The position numbers were made by a program, and so were the translations under genes. DNA of 64,000 nucleotides from CAVSWT01 sp963746735 (GTDB taxonomy: Bacteria; Bacteroidota; Ignavibacteria; Ignavibacteriales; Ignavibacteriaceae), in contig CAVVCO010000016.1 in the NCBI GenBank assembly GCA_963746735.1, positions 124,001-188,000 of the forward strand, in the 5' to 3' direction. A model generated the notes under the pieces. The model was not told where the DNA came from, did not search any database, and worked only from the letters and a program-made list of their open reading frames with translations. Below are positions 27,145 through 38,929 of the stretch, in pieces (position 1 is the stretch's first letter; each line of letters begins with the position of its first letter).

Positions 27145-29010
27145 ATGAAAATTGTCTTACTATCAGTTTCATTTTTCATATTGTTCGCTGTTGCTTCTTT
27201 CTCACAAGTAACAGAGTTAACTAATATAGACGTTACGCAATTCTTAAGTATTCCTGATTCAGTTAGGCCCTATGATGATGATGGAGTTGTTGCTAAAGGT
27301 GATAAAGGAATGAGAAACGTTTGGGTAACTAATGATCTAGATAAAGATGGTAAGCCCGAAGTTTTAATCACTGATTATTCCAATGGAGGCAGAGTACATG
27401 CATTGGAATTAAATGGTGATAAACTTGAAATCGTTTGGTCTTCACCCAGCTTTATTAAAATTGCAAAAGATAAATATGCAACAAGATGGGTTAGGTCTGG
27501 AAACTTAGACGGAGATGATAAAGGAGAAATTATTTTCCCTAACTACAATTCAAATATGTTGTATGTGTATGAATGGGATGGAACTGACAATGGATATACT
27601 TTTGCTTTGTCATTATCCGCAGATGCTTTTGCATCTCAAGGACTTGGAAATTTTCAGATGAACAGGGAATCTGCTTTAGTTTCTGATATTGATGGGGACG
27701 GCAATGATGAATTAATATTTCAAAATGCTGATAAAAATGTATACATACTTTCTATTACAGGTGATGTTCCAGGTTTTGGAAGCTGGCAGCTAGAAGGCGG
27801 AGATCCAAGCTTAGTGCCTTCTAATGGAGCTGATTTCGCTGCAGGTTCATATTACCATTCTGTACTGGCTGATATAAACGGTGATGGTAAAAAAGAATTA
27901 ATTAACCATCATTTTGATAAAATGGGTTTTTGGTCAATCGGAGTTAATGGGCCGGATTCTTATACTTATCCAGATTTAAATAATGCAGAAGGAAGTAAAG
28001 CGTATGCTCACATGCAGACAGATGACGGTGTTGCATTTATGGGAATTCAAAGATTAGATGTTGATGGCGATGGGAAAGATGAAATAGGTGGAATTATCTA
28101 TAGCGGGGCAAATACGTATAGTGCATTTATACTACACTTTAATAACGCCGATAGTACCAATTATATTTGGGACAGCACTAAGATAGCTATTATTGCAACA
28201 AGAGCGGAACTAAATGCTATTTCAGGCCATTCGGATGGAGAGTTTTGGGGAATAGGTTCCTATGATTTAAACCAAAATGGAAGAGATGAATTAATTTTAG
28301 GCGGAACCGTAGGACAAAATTTAATATCAATAGAATACAATGGCAGCGGTGATATAACCGATCCAAATAATTATACCAAAACTTTACTTTATTCTAATGG
28401 CAAAGAATTTCAGTGGAGCGGTATTACCATTAATGATTCATTAGGTGTTATTGATACAGTTTTATCAGGTGTTACTTCAGTTCCATTTGTTGCTAGAATA
28501 TTTGCCGGATCAGATATAAATAATAATGGTAAGCCTGAAATTTTAGCAGCTTATCAAAATGTATTTGATTCTACAACAGTTACTTATCAATCGTGGGATA
28601 CTGGCTCGTCTAAATTCATCAAAGATTCAACAGCAAAATTAAATATAGCCGACCAGATTAATTTTAGAATGTTTGAATATGATAAGTCAGTCGGAATTAG
28701 TGTTAAGGATTTAAAAGTTATTTTTCCCGAAGATTACAAACTTGAGCAAAATTATCCTAATCCATTTAACCCAAGCACAAATATTCGATTTACACTACCG
28801 GTCAATAAAAAAATTACTTTAAAGATTTATGACATTTTAGGCAATGAAGTTAAAACTATTATTGACAATCAAGAATATCGAAGCGGTACTTACGAGGCTG
28901 TTTGGGATGGTACAAATGAAGCCGGTCAAAAAATTGCAAGCGGACAATATATCTGCAATTTGAAATATGGTAATTTTAGTAAATCAATTAAGATGACTTT
29001 ATTGAAATAA
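27145..29010 (+). CDS. Secreted FG-GAP/VCBS-type repeat protein with T9SS type A sorting domain
   Basis: 621 residues with a signal peptide (cleavage near ASFS-QV). The body has repeated Asp-rich calcium-binding motifs of the FG-GAP/VCBS style: DLDKDGKPEVLITD, NLDGDDKGEIIFP, DIDGDGNDELIF, DINGDGKKELI, DVDGDGKDEIGG and DLNQNGRDELI, consistent with a beta-propeller. The C-terminus (about 535-621) is a type IX sorting domain: YPNPFNPSTNIRF, KIYDILGNEVKTI, VWDGTNEAGQ, GQYICNLKYG. It should cross the outer membrane by T9SS and stay on the surface or be released. A decayed paralogue lies immediately downstream. Confidence 0.88.
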   Translation: MKIVLLSVSFFILFAVASFSQVTELTNIDVTQFLSIPDSVRPYDDDGVVAKGDKGMRNVWVTNDLDKDGKPEVLITDYSNGGRVHALELNGDKLEIVWSSPSFIKIAKDKYATRWVRSGNLDGDDKGEIIFPNYNSNMLYVYEWDGTDNGYTFALSLSADAFASQGLGNFQMNRESALVSDIDGDGNDELIFQNADKNVYILSITGDVPGFGSWQLEGGDPSLVPSNGADFAAGSYYHSVLADINGDGKKELINHHFDKMGFWSIGVNGPDSYTYPDLNNAEGSKAYAHMQTDDGVAFMGIQRLDVDGDGKDEIGGIIYSGANTYSAFILHFNNADSTNYIWDSTKIAIIATRAELNAISGHSDGEFWGIGSYDLNQNGRDELILGGTVGQNLISIEYNGSGDITDPNNYTKTLLYSNGKEFQWSGITINDSLGVIDTVLSGVTSVPFVARIFAGSDINNNGKPEILAAYQNVFDSTTVTYQSWDTGSSKFIKDSTAKLNIADQINFRMFEYDKSVGISVKDLKVIFPEDYKLEQNYPNPFNPSTNIRFTLPVNKKITLKIYDILGNEVKTIIDNQEYRSGTYEAVWDGTNEAGQKIASGQYICNLKYGNFSKSIKMTLLK

Positions 29011-29435
29011 AATTTATTAATAAATATTGATATTCATTAAAATAGATTATTATTCAATTTTAATATAAAACTTGAAAAATTATTATATAAAATAATTATT
29101 CAAATAAATAAGAGTTTTAATTGGAATACTTTTTATTTATATTAAAATCATAAATGGATATAAGAAGAGTACTAATTTTTTTACATCCAGATTGAATGTA
29201 AAAAATACTTAACTAAATTTTTGAAATATTAGAAAAACATTTTTAAGTATAGTATTAAATCTTAAAAATACAGCGGCTAACAAAATAAATTTTACACATC
29301 TTAATAAATAATATCGGGAGATTTACAAATTTCATTAAGGCATATTCACATATTAATAAGCCTTATGTAATTAAAAAATAAGATTTTCATTTGGGGAATT
29401 AAATTAATAATTATAAAAAAATTATAGGAGAAGTA
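29011..29435. other. 425-bp intergenic gap
   Basis: Extremely AT-rich. I find no ORF of note, no GC-rich hairpin and no tRNA. The right end has an AGGAG ribosome site for the broken paralogue at 29436. Confidence 0.5.
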
Positions 29436-31255
29436 ATGAGAAAATTATTATACGTTTCAGCTTTCTTATTTTTACTAAGCAGTATGGGTTTTTCCCAATA
29501 TAAAATTTCTACAGACTTACAATTATCCGCCTTCTGATTCTATCTTGACTGGATTAAAAAGTATACGTGGTATGTATTATGCCGATGATCCATTCGGTGA
29601 TGGTCATTCAGCAATATTATTAACTAATTATAATAAAAACGGTTTTGTTCATTTATTTGTTACTGTAGGTAATGATTCCATAGCATTAGTTTGGACATCT
29701 CCATATATATCCTCCGGTGGTGGAAGTTCCACACCTAGATATGCATTATTTGGTGATCTCGACAATGATGGACTTGTAGAAATTATTTATCAAAGCAATA
29801 AAAATGGGATCTATATTTTTGAATGGGATGGTGTTGCAGGCTCTTATAATTTTGGGACAGAACCGGCACAAGTAATTTCCTCAACTACATTAGCTGATGT
29901 AGCAGGTAATTGCGAATATATGGAAGTAAATGATATTGACGGTGATGGCGCAAACGAATTATTGGTTGCATACAATGGTTCTACAAATGAAGCTGATATA
30001 ACTTATATTATAAGTGCTTCAGGTGAATGGAATACTGGCGACCCTGGATTTTCAGGGTTTACTGTTGAAAAAGAATTTGTAAGAACTGATTTAGGAGCTT
30101 GGGGAATTTCTGGAGGAACCCCTTATTCAGCAATTACTGCGCAGCTAGATGGCACCGGAAATAAAGAAATATTATTACATAACTGGAATCATAAAAACAT
30201 AGTTCCTGTAAGAGTTCCTTCGGCAGATACTTATGAAATCTCTGATACCTCACATGGGAAACAAAATATTATGCTGGGCGGTGCTGATGATGATGTTGCC
30301 TTGTTGGCAGGGATTGCTTACGATATAGATGGAGATGGTAGAGAAGAAGTTTATTTACCTACTTACAATAGTCCTATCAATCATAAAGGCTGGTTACATA
30401 TGATTCATTATGAACCTGGTCAGAGTACTTCCGAAATTGATACTTCAAATGTAACTTTGTTAGATATGGGCAGCGTTTTGCCGACCGCAGCTTTTGGTGC
30501 AGGTTATGGTGATTTAGATGGTAACGATGAAACCTAATTTATTTATGTCTCAGGACCTTATCCATATAATTTGGTATCTGCAGAATTTCAGGGTGGTGAT
30601 AAAACTGATCCAAATAATTGGGTTTACAGTTTAGTCTATCCTGGTGAAGATGATATTTATACCGCAATTGATGTTAAAGATTCATCAGGAACAATTGACA
30701 CAGTTTATCATGTCCAATCGGCATTTGTCTCAAAATTTTGGTCAAGAAATACAGACTTTGATAAAGATGGAAAAGAGGATATACTTCTTACCTTATCAAG
30801 CTTTGAATGATAGTGTTGATGTTGTTAATTTAAATTATAATGCAGGAACTAGCGCTTTCGATACTACTAGCCACACTAAATATGAAAACCCTAAAAGATG
30901 GGGTATTTAGAATTTTGGAAAGTACTGGAACAGTCTGGTATTTCTGTAAAGGATCTACACAATTATTACACCTGACAAGTACACGTTAGATCAAAATTAT
31001 CCAAACCCGTTTAATCCAACAACTAATATTCGTTTTTCCATGCCTTTAAACAATCAAATTACAATTAAGATTTATGATATTCTTGGTAATGAAGTTAAAA
31101 CTTTATTAAATAATAAGGATATGCAAAAAGGTGCTCATGAAGTTGTATGGGATGGAACAAATAATTACAACCAAAAGGTTGCAAGCGGACAATATATTTG
31201 TACTCTTAAATACGGCAACTTTGCTAAGTCTATTAAAATGACTCTGCTTAAATAA
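29436..31255 (+). pseudogene. Interrupted paralogue of the VCBS-repeat T9SS protein
   Basis: It begins with a good signal peptide (MRKLLYVSAFLFLLSSMGFSQ) and carries the same Asp-rich repeats (DLDNDGLVEIIYQ, DIDGDGANELLVA, DIDGDGREEVYLP) and the same sorting tail (YPNPFNPTTNIRF to MTLLK) as the gene at 27145. The frame is broken near 29515, by an in-frame TAA near 30535, and again near 30790, 30905, 30935 and 30970. Each frame break is cured by removing one base. It is either a decayed duplicate or a gene with several sequencing insertions. If intact it would encode a surface propeller protein of about 600 residues. Confidence 0.8.
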
Positions 31256-31280
31256 TACAAATTTTTTTCAGGTAACTTAT

Positions 31281-31316
31281 ATGAAGGCAATCATATTGAT
31301 TGCCTTCATTTATTTT
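31281..31316 (+). terminator. Rho-independent terminator
   Basis: A perfect 13-pair hairpin: ATGAAGGCAATCA and TGATTGCCTTCAT around TAT, followed by TTATTTT. It ends the VCBS/T9SS cargo unit. Confidence 0.88.
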
Positions 31317-31345
31317 AAATACTTTTATTGTAGTTATTTCTTTTC

Positions 31346-31374
31346 TTGACATATCATTTTCAGATTAGTAATTT
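31346..31374 (+). promoter_or_regulatory. Promoter-like site before the TonB receptor gene
   Basis: TTGACA, a 17-base spacer, then TAATTTCAG. It fits both the sigma-70 consensus and the Bacteroidota TAnnTTTG form, about 90 bases before the ATG at 31461 and just past a terminator. Confidence 0.55.
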
Positions 31375-31460
31375 CAGGTTGTCCTAATGAAACTTTTAAT
31401 AAAAGGGAAATTAAATTAAAAGCCATTCCTTAAATATCACCGAATAGTAAAGAGGTATCA

Positions 31461-34175
31461 ATGATAAAACATTTACTAATTATCTGCCTTCCTTTATTAC
31501 TAATCATGCAGTTAAATGCTGGAACAACGGGGAAAATCTCAGGTACAGTGACCGATACTGAAACGCGTGAATCTTTAATTGGTGTAAATGTAATTTTAAT
31601 GGGAACCAATTTAGGTGCTGCAACTAATGATGATGGATTTTACGTTATTAACAATATTCCACCTGGCACATATACAATACAGTTTTCCGCAATTGGTTAT
31701 CAGAAAAAACAAGTTAAAAATGTAAAAATTGCAGTTGACTTTACAACCGAGCTCAATACCTCAATCTCTTCTACTTCAATTGAAATTGAAACAGTTACTA
31801 TTGAAGCAGAAGCTCCTTTAGTTAGAAAAGATTTGACTTCTTCACATACAATAGTTGATAACACTCAAATTGAAGCACTGCCTGTTGAAAGTGTTGATCA
31901 GATATTAGCTCTGCAGGCTGGAATTACCAAAGATGCGGGAGGTGCACTTCATATTAGAGGCGGAAGAACTAATGAAATTGAATATAACGTTAACGGTGTT
32001 TCAGCAATTAATCCTTTTGATTTCGGCAGAACAGTGAAAATATCTACTAATGCAATTCAAGAACTTTCTGTTGTAAGCGGTACTTTTAATGCAGAATATG
32101 GTAATGCATTAAGCGGTGTTATCAATACAGTTACTAAAGAAGGTGATAAACAATATAAAGGAAGCCTTTCATATTACTCCGGTGATTATATAAGTTCTCA
32201 CAAAGATATTTTTAATAATATTAATGATATTAACCCTGTAAACAACCAAGTAGCAGAAGGAACACTCAGCGGCCCTATACCTTTTCTTGATAATGCCGTT
32301 ACGTTTTTTGTTTCCGGAAGATATAATAATAATAAAGGGTATCTATATGGCATTAGAGAACATACAATTTATGATTCAGTATACAGAAGTATAACCAATC
32401 CAAATGACATCAGAATTTCTCAAACAGGTGACAACTCAGTTGTTTCTATGAATCCTTCTGAGGATTATAACATTACCGGCAAACTTACTTTCAGGCCGTT
32501 TTCTACATTAAAAATTAATTATAATATTATTTATTCTAATTCAAATTGGCAGTCATACAGTCATGATTACAAATATAACCCGGATGCCAATTATCACAGG
32601 TATGAATGGGGTTTAATAAATTCCTTGGAAATTAGACATGCTTTAAGCAATAGAACCTTTTATACATTGCTTGGCTCCTACAATAGTTATGATTATAAAA
32701 GATACTTGTTCCCTTTATTAGATCAGAGCGGAAATTCTGTCAGCTTTCATCCTGGGATGAGTTTAGCTAATCTGCATGCTGATACAAGATATCAGCCTGA
32801 TTATAAAAGTAACACAGTAACGCCATATACTTTTGTAGCGGGCGGGACTTTAAATGATCAATATTATCAACGCTCCAATTCTTATGAATTGAAATTTGAT
32901 ATAACCAGCCAGATAGGGGAACAGCATGAAGTTAAATTTGGAGTTAAAGGTAAGAACGATATAATGGATTTAGAAAGTTTTACAATTCAACGCGATTCTA
33001 CAACATATTTGACACCTACAATACTTGGGATCGAATCAAGTGTTCATGATACATATACAAAGAAACCTATACAGTTCTCTGCATACGTCCAGGATAAAAT
33101 GGAATTTACAAGAATGATAATTAATGCCGGCTTAAGATTCGATTATTTTAATGCACATTCGGTATTTGCCCCGGATATTAACTCACCGCGCAGCAACTTA
33201 ATTGATGCAAAGGCTAAAACAACTTTAAGCCCGAGATTAGGAATTTCATTTCCTATAACAGATAAAGGCATTATACATTTTTCGTATGGGCATTTCTATC
33301 AACTGCCTCCTTATTCGTACTTATACGCAAATCCGTTATTTAAAAGTTTTGGCGGTACACCAACCTACGGAAATGCCAATCTTAATCCTGAAAAAACAGT
33401 AACTTATGAAATGGGGTTACAGCAGCAGCTTTCCGAATCCATTGCATTTAATGTAACTGGATTTTATAAAGATGTTAGAGATTTACTTGCTCTGCAAAGA
33501 ATTAGAATCAGCACAAGTGTTACGTATGATAAATACGTAAATAAAGATTATGGAAATATTAAGGGCATTACTTTTTCACTAACAAAAAGAAAATTGCCGT
33601 CTGATATATTAGGGGCCTCCATCGATTACACTTTTCAAGTTGCTGAAGGTAATGAAACCGGAGCAGAAGCGTTCTTTTTAGATTATTCTTCAGGAAGGCA
33701 AAGTGAGAAAATTCCGGTTCCTCTAAGCTGGGACCAAACACATACATTAAATGGAGTAGTTACGTTCGGAAGGCAGGATGATTGGTTTGTAACTCTTGTT
33801 GGAACAATTAATACCGGATTACCTTATACCCCTGAGTTATTTGAAAGTCAAATTTTATTGGATCCAAATAGCGAACGCAGGCCAATGCAGACCAATGTTG
33901 ATCTTTTAGTTGAAAAATCATTTAGCGTTTCAACAGCAGTGGTAACAGTGTTTGCAAAAGTATTCAATCTTTTTGATACTCTTAACGAACGCTCTGTTTA
34001 TTCAAATACGGGAAGAGCTACATATACGCTTGAAGAATCAAAAGGCGGCGCACAAGAGACAAATAGGCTTTCTGAAACTATCCCAGGCGTCCATTCAGCT
34101 ACAGAGTATTTTATTCGTCCGCAATACTATTCAGCTCCCCGTGAGTTGAGATTCGGTATAACCTTAGATATTTAA
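31461..34175 (+). CDS. TonB-dependent receptor with CarboxypepD-like regulatory domain
   Basis: 904 residues. After the signal peptide (ending about 21, LNAG) comes a carboxypeptidase-regulatory-like domain (24-105, GKISGTVTDTETRESLIGVNV). A plug domain follows (about 120-225, LPVESVDQILALQAGI, RGGRTNEIEYNVNGV, EYGNALSGVINTVTKEG), then a long barrel ending LRFGITLDI. It probably imports a ligand such as a chelate or oligomer, driven by TonB. It is followed closely by a large T9SS-type protein and a PorV-like barrel, so the three may form one outer-membrane unit. The substrate cannot be told. Confidence 0.9.
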   Translation: MIKHLLIICLPLLLIMQLNAGTTGKISGTVTDTETRESLIGVNVILMGTNLGAATNDDGFYVINNIPPGTYTIQFSAIGYQKKQVKNVKIAVDFTTELNTSISSTSIEIETVTIEAEAPLVRKDLTSSHTIVDNTQIEALPVESVDQILALQAGITKDAGGALHIRGGRTNEIEYNVNGVSAINPFDFGRTVKISTNAIQELSVVSGTFNAEYGNALSGVINTVTKEGDKQYKGSLSYYSGDYISSHKDIFNNINDINPVNNQVAEGTLSGPIPFLDNAVTFFVSGRYNNNKGYLYGIREHTIYDSVYRSITNPNDIRISQTGDNSVVSMNPSEDYNITGKLTFRPFSTLKINYNIIYSNSNWQSYSHDYKYNPDANYHRYEWGLINSLEIRHALSNRTFYTLLGSYNSYDYKRYLFPLLDQSGNSVSFHPGMSLANLHADTRYQPDYKSNTVTPYTFVAGGTLNDQYYQRSNSYELKFDITSQIGEQHEVKFGVKGKNDIMDLESFTIQRDSTTYLTPTILGIESSVHDTYTKKPIQFSAYVQDKMEFTRMIINAGLRFDYFNAHSVFAPDINSPRSNLIDAKAKTTLSPRLGISFPITDKGIIHFSYGHFYQLPPYSYLYANPLFKSFGGTPTYGNANLNPEKTVTYEMGLQQQLSESIAFNVTGFYKDVRDLLALQRIRISTSVTYDKYVNKDYGNIKGITFSLTKRKLPSDILGASIDYTFQVAEGNETGAEAFFLDYSSGRQSEKIPVPLSWDQTHTLNGVVTFGRQDDWFVTLVGTINTGLPYTPELFESQILLDPNSERRPMQTNVDLLVEKSFSVSTAVVTVFAKVFNLFDTLNERSVYSNTGRATYTLEESKGGAQETNRLSETIPGVHSATEYFIRPQYYSAPRELRFGITLDI

Positions 34176-34196
34176 ATTGATTTTGGAGTCATCAAA

Positions 34197-37100
34197 TGTT
34201 GCAGAAAAAATTATCTTCTTTATTAATCATATAGTGTACTGCTCCTATTAGTGACCGGTACTTCATTTGCACAAGAATCAGTAAAGCAAAAAGAACATCA
34301 AGCAGTTATAGATTACTTTAATAAAATTTATCCTACTTATCCGGTTAATAAAAGCAATGCTAACCCTGGTATTGATAAATATAAGGCTAGGAATTTATGG
34401 AAAACATCAGTTGAAGAAAGGTCGGATTGGAAAAATTATATAATGAATGGAAATAATGTTAGTGTCCAAGTTTGGAATTATGGTATGATAGGAGGAGGTT
34501 TGCCTGGGGACGCATTAAGAGATATTCTTGGAATGGTTTGGCATGACTCTCCATACATCTTTGCTTTTTCTCCAATAGTGGGTGCTTCAATTCCTAATGC
34601 TCTTGACCCATCAAAGAAATTTCATATTGTTACCGATGGATTATACGATTTTAGTTATACTGGTTTGAGAGACGAAAATACTTCAACGGATCATCAATAT
34701 TGGTGGCAGCCTTTACCGGGATTCGCTGATCCTAATCAAGAATTTATTGCCTCCAACCCGGCATTTGATTCAGATAAAGATGGAAAACCTGATAGCTGGC
34801 CGAGAGATTGGTATAACTCAACCTTGGGTGAATATGTATGGCCAGGATATTTAGTACAAGGTCAAAACAATTCTGATTTAGAGTTGTTATGGGGTATGGA
34901 TGATAGAGAAAATAATGAGTTCAGTAAACAAAACCAGGCAGCACAATATTATCCTTTCGTTTCTGATTCATCTCGTTCAGGTTTAGGAATTCAAGTACTT
35001 GGAAGAGCTTATCAATGGAGTAACTCTCTTGCTGCCAATTCGGTTTTCTTTCAATATACTTTGACTAATGTTAGTGACAAAGATCTCGATTCAGTATTTT
35101 TTGGAATTTATGGTGATCCGGATGTTGGAGGCAAAGATAATAAAGATGATAACGGTTTATTTATACCTCCATACGATTATGATGGAAATCATCCTGTAGA
35201 TAATATTCCGGTTTATGCAAGAAGTATGGTTTATTTCTTTGACCCTGATATGACTGGCGATCTTGGAAAACCTCTCGGTTATCTTGGTTGTAAATTCTTG
35301 GAGAGCCCCGGGAATCCTGATGATGGAATAGATAATGATGGTGACGGCATGGTCGATGAAAGTCAATTTGATGGTATCGATAATGATAATGATTGGAATC
35401 CTGAAACAGATGATGTTGGTGTTGATGGAATTCCTAATACTGGGGATCAAGGTGAAGGTGACGGTGTCCCAACTTCAGGCCGACTGCTTGCTGATGGCTC
35501 AATTGATCCTTTAGCTCCTGGGGAACCAAATTTTGAATACACAGATCTTGATGAAGCCGACCAAATAGGATTAACCAGTTTCAATAGTTCTACCTGGAAT
35601 ACCGATTTAAAAGTCTCTAACGATGAAGATATTTGGAATCGATGTGTTCCACAAAATTTTGGAGATATTACTCAAAATGCTGACATAGTTTTCATTTTTG
35701 GTTCTGGATACATTTCATTAAAAAAGGGAGAAAGCAAAAGAATTTCAATGGCATTTCTTTTTGGTGAAAATCTTAATGATCTTCTTGTAACTGCTGAAAC
35801 TGTTCAAGACATTTATAATAAGAATTACAATTTCTTTAAACCCCCAACTCTTCCAAAAGTTACTGCTGTTCCTGGAGATAGAAAAGTTACACTCTATTGG
35901 GATAATTCAGCGGAACAAAGTGTTGATCCTATAACCGGAAAAGATTTTGAAGGCTATACTATTTACCGCAGCACTCGTCCCGATTTTGCTGACGATCAGG
36001 TTGTAACGGATGGCCATGCTTCCAGCTTTTTGTATGAACCATTAAGAGACGTAAGTGGTTTTGAGGCGAAGTGGGATCTTGTAAATGAATGGAAAGGTTA
36101 TCATCCGGTTCCTTACCTGGGAAGAGGAGTTCACTACTATTTGGGAGATAATACAGGGTTGGTGCATTCCTTTGTTGATTCTAATAATGTAATTAACGGA
36201 CAAACATATTATTATGCCGTTGCTGCTTACGATCATGGAGATTCACTTGGGATTCCACCAACAGAGACAACAAAGAAAATTACTGTTGATAATATAACTT
36301 CTACAATAACGCTTGATGATAATACTGCAATGGTAATTCCCGGACCGAGAGTTTCAGGATATGAAGAGCCTAATGTTTCTAATTTGGATTTTCAGCAGCT
36401 TAGCGGAACAGGAAACGGGAAAATTACATTTCATATATTTAATGATTTAGATGTTAAAGATGAAAAATATACTATATTATTTAGTGATTCTTTAAATGAT
36501 AATGGCACTATGAAAGTCGGCAAAAATTTTTCTATCGCCGGGGAAAATCCAATTACTGAATCATTTTATCTATTTGATAATAAATTTACTAGTCTTTCTA
36601 AACAGTATATTATCAACGACGGAAGTATTAAAGTAACTGATAATAACGGGGTAGTTTACCTAAAAGATACCGACTATATTATAGATTATGCAAATGGAAA
36701 AATCAGAAGGGCTGATAACAGTACAATTCCAAATAACAAACAATACAACATTACTTATCATTACTACGCTGTATTTCAGAGTCAAGCTTTGAAGGGTGAA
36801 GATTCAAATCCGGTATTTGATGGAATTAAAATAAAAGTAGTTGACTATCCAGCTTTAGTTGTGGACACCAGTAAGACGAAATGGGTGGAAGGAAATTCTA
36901 ATTATAATATTAATGTAAGAAAAGGTTCGGTTGGCTCCGGAACATTATATCCGGCAGATTATGAAATTACATTTTCTTCAAATTATATTGATTCAACATA
37001 TCTTTTAATTTCTGGTAAATTGTTTAGAATTCCTTCTAAATTTTCAGTTAAAACAACTAATAATTCTGTACAAAATGTTGAAACAATTCTTGTTGAAAAT

Positions 37101-37667
37101 AGCGCAACTAAGGACAGTTTATTGTCCTCAGGAGAAGAAATAGTATTTTTTAAACCGAACGCTGCTCCAATCCCGCAAAATCTGACTTGGGGTGTTGTCC
37201 TATCTGATACAACAGCAGATACTACCGGCATTGCTCCATCTGATGGAGACGTTTTAAGGATTTCTACTAATAGGCCGTTTACAAAAGAAGATTCTTTCTC
37301 TTTTATAACTGAAGCAGGAAAGGTGGACCAGCAAAAAGGTGAAATGCTCCTCAGTGATATTTATGTTGTCCCTAACCCTTATGTAGGAACCAGTGTACTT
37401 GAACCGGATAATAAACTACCAAATCAAAATAGAGGTGAAAGAAGAATCTATTTTGAAAATTTACCAATGAAATGTACAATACGAATTTTTACTTTAAGTG
37501 GTGAGCTGGTTACAACACTTGTACATGAATCAGGCATGGACAATGGAAGAGAGTATTGGAATCTTTTAAATAGAGATGGATTTAGTGTAGCGTATGGAGT
37601 TTATCTTGCACATATCGAAGCCCCTGGCATTGGCAATAAACTTGTAAAATTTGCTCTGATTAAATAA
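34197..37667 (+). CDS. Large secreted protein with T9SS C-terminal domain, frameshift in signal peptide
   Basis: About 1150 residues. The frame is open from 34251. A better start is ATG 34197 (MLQKKLSSLLII), which would supply the first half of a signal peptide; a one-base slip near 34232 separates it from LLLVTGTSFAQE. The body has a Trp/Asp-rich region, a run of Asp-rich turns near residues 345-385 (DGIDNDGDGMVDES), a fibronectin-III-like domain (about 530-680, KVTAVPGDRKVTLYWDN), and a sorting tail (VVPNPYVG..., IRIFTLSGELV, GVYLAHIE). It is probably exported by T9SS. Its position between a TonB receptor and a PorV-like protein supports that. Confidence 0.82.
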
Positions 37668-37692
37668 CTATAGAAAAGCTGGAGAAAATTTT

Positions 37693-38709
37693 ATGAAATC
37701 TTTTTACAAATATTCTTTTATAATAATTATCATTGCATCTGCTGCAGTTGTTTTGCACCCGCAGACTTTAAAAACCGGTACAACAGCAGCTCAAGTTCTT
37801 AAATTCAATGTAGGGCCCAGAGCAATGGGGATGGGCGGTGCATTTACAGCTCTTTCGGATGACATTACAGCAATGTATTGGAATCCTAGCGGAACAGCGA
37901 ATATTAATACTAACGAAGCATTTTTTAATCATTCCACTTTATATGCAGATGTTGGATACGACTATGCTGCTTTAGCAAGTAATCTTTCAGATTTTGGTAC
38001 AGTCGGGGCATTTGTTTCTGTACTTTCAATGAATGAAATGAAAGTTAGAACTGAAGAACAACCGCAAGGGACAGGGGAATATTTTGATGCCGGTGGTTTA
38101 GTAATTGGACTAAATTATTCACGTTTTTTAACAGATGATTTTTCAATTGGTTTTAATGTTAAATATATAAATGAATATATTTGGCACATGAGCGCCGCAG
38201 GTTTTGGCATTGATGTGGGAACCATGTATAAAATCCATGTTCTAAATGAATTAAGAATAGCTGCAAGCATTTCAAATTTTGGATCTAAAATGGAACTTTC
38301 TGGTAGAGATGTTACTAAGATAATGAATTCCGGAGCCGGCGGTGGAAATTTAGTAAATACAAACCTGGAACTTGAAAAATTTGATTTACCATTACTTTTC
38401 AGATTTGGTTTATCAAGTGATATAGTCAGAGATAAGGATAATAGAATTACGGTTGCGGTAGATGCTGTTCATCCAAATGACCATACAGAATTTATAAATT
38501 CAGGCCTAGAATATGCATGGAATGAAATGATTTATATACGCGGAGGCTATAACTCACTTTTTGAGAAAGATTCTGAGAAAGGTTTAACGCTTGGCGTTGG
38601 TTTGCATTATAGAATAATAGATTTAGTAAAAGTAAAGATTGATTATGCTTATCAGGATTTTGGAAGACTAAACAACGTCCAATATATTTCATTAGGAATT
38701 AATTTTTAA
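37693..38709 (+). CDS. PorV/PorQ-family outer-membrane protein
   Basis: 338 residues with a signal peptide and the family's hallmark start GPRAMGMGGAFTALSDDITAMYWNPSG, followed by amphipathic strands and a final Phe (LGINF). PorV is the shuttle that takes T9SS cargo from the translocon to the attachment complex; PorV/PorQ paralogues in Ignavibacteria-like genomes often sit next to cargo genes. Here it follows a large cargo-like gene by 25 bases, with GGAG before the ATG. It may be a dedicated carrier for that neighbour, which is inferred from position. Confidence 0.85.
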   Translation: MKSFYKYSFIIIIIASAAVVLHPQTLKTGTTAAQVLKFNVGPRAMGMGGAFTALSDDITAMYWNPSGTANINTNEAFFNHSTLYADVGYDYAALASNLSDFGTVGAFVSVLSMNEMKVRTEEQPQGTGEYFDAGGLVIGLNYSRFLTDDFSIGFNVKYINEYIWHMSAAGFGIDVGTMYKIHVLNELRIAASISNFGSKMELSGRDVTKIMNSGAGGGNLVNTNLELEKFDLPLLFRFGLSSDIVRDKDNRITVAVDAVHPNDHTEFINSGLEYAWNEMIYIRGGYNSLFEKDSEKGLTLGVGLHYRIIDLVKVKIDYAYQDFGRLNNVQYISLGINF

Positions 38710-38864
38710 CTTAATATAGGTGTAAAGTAATTTTACGTTTTCTTATACTTTATTTTAATTAAGTAAAAAATGATTTTGTAAGAAAACATAAACTTTTTGA
38801 TAAAAATGAGTCAATTTTTTTAAAAAACTAGCCGATTTATATCAATTTTCATTAATTTCATTTC

Positions 38865-38893
38865 TTGACTTTCAAAGCGCATATATCTATTTT
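38865..38893 (+). promoter_or_regulatory. Promoter-like site before efp
   Basis: TTGACT, a 17-base spacer, then TATTTTTTC, about 37 bases before the efp start. It matches the two other TTGAC-N17-TAnnTTT sites at 23604 and 31346. Confidence 0.4.
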
Positions 38894-38929
38894 TTCCGTC
38901 TATTTATTAACAAACATTCCTAAGGATTT

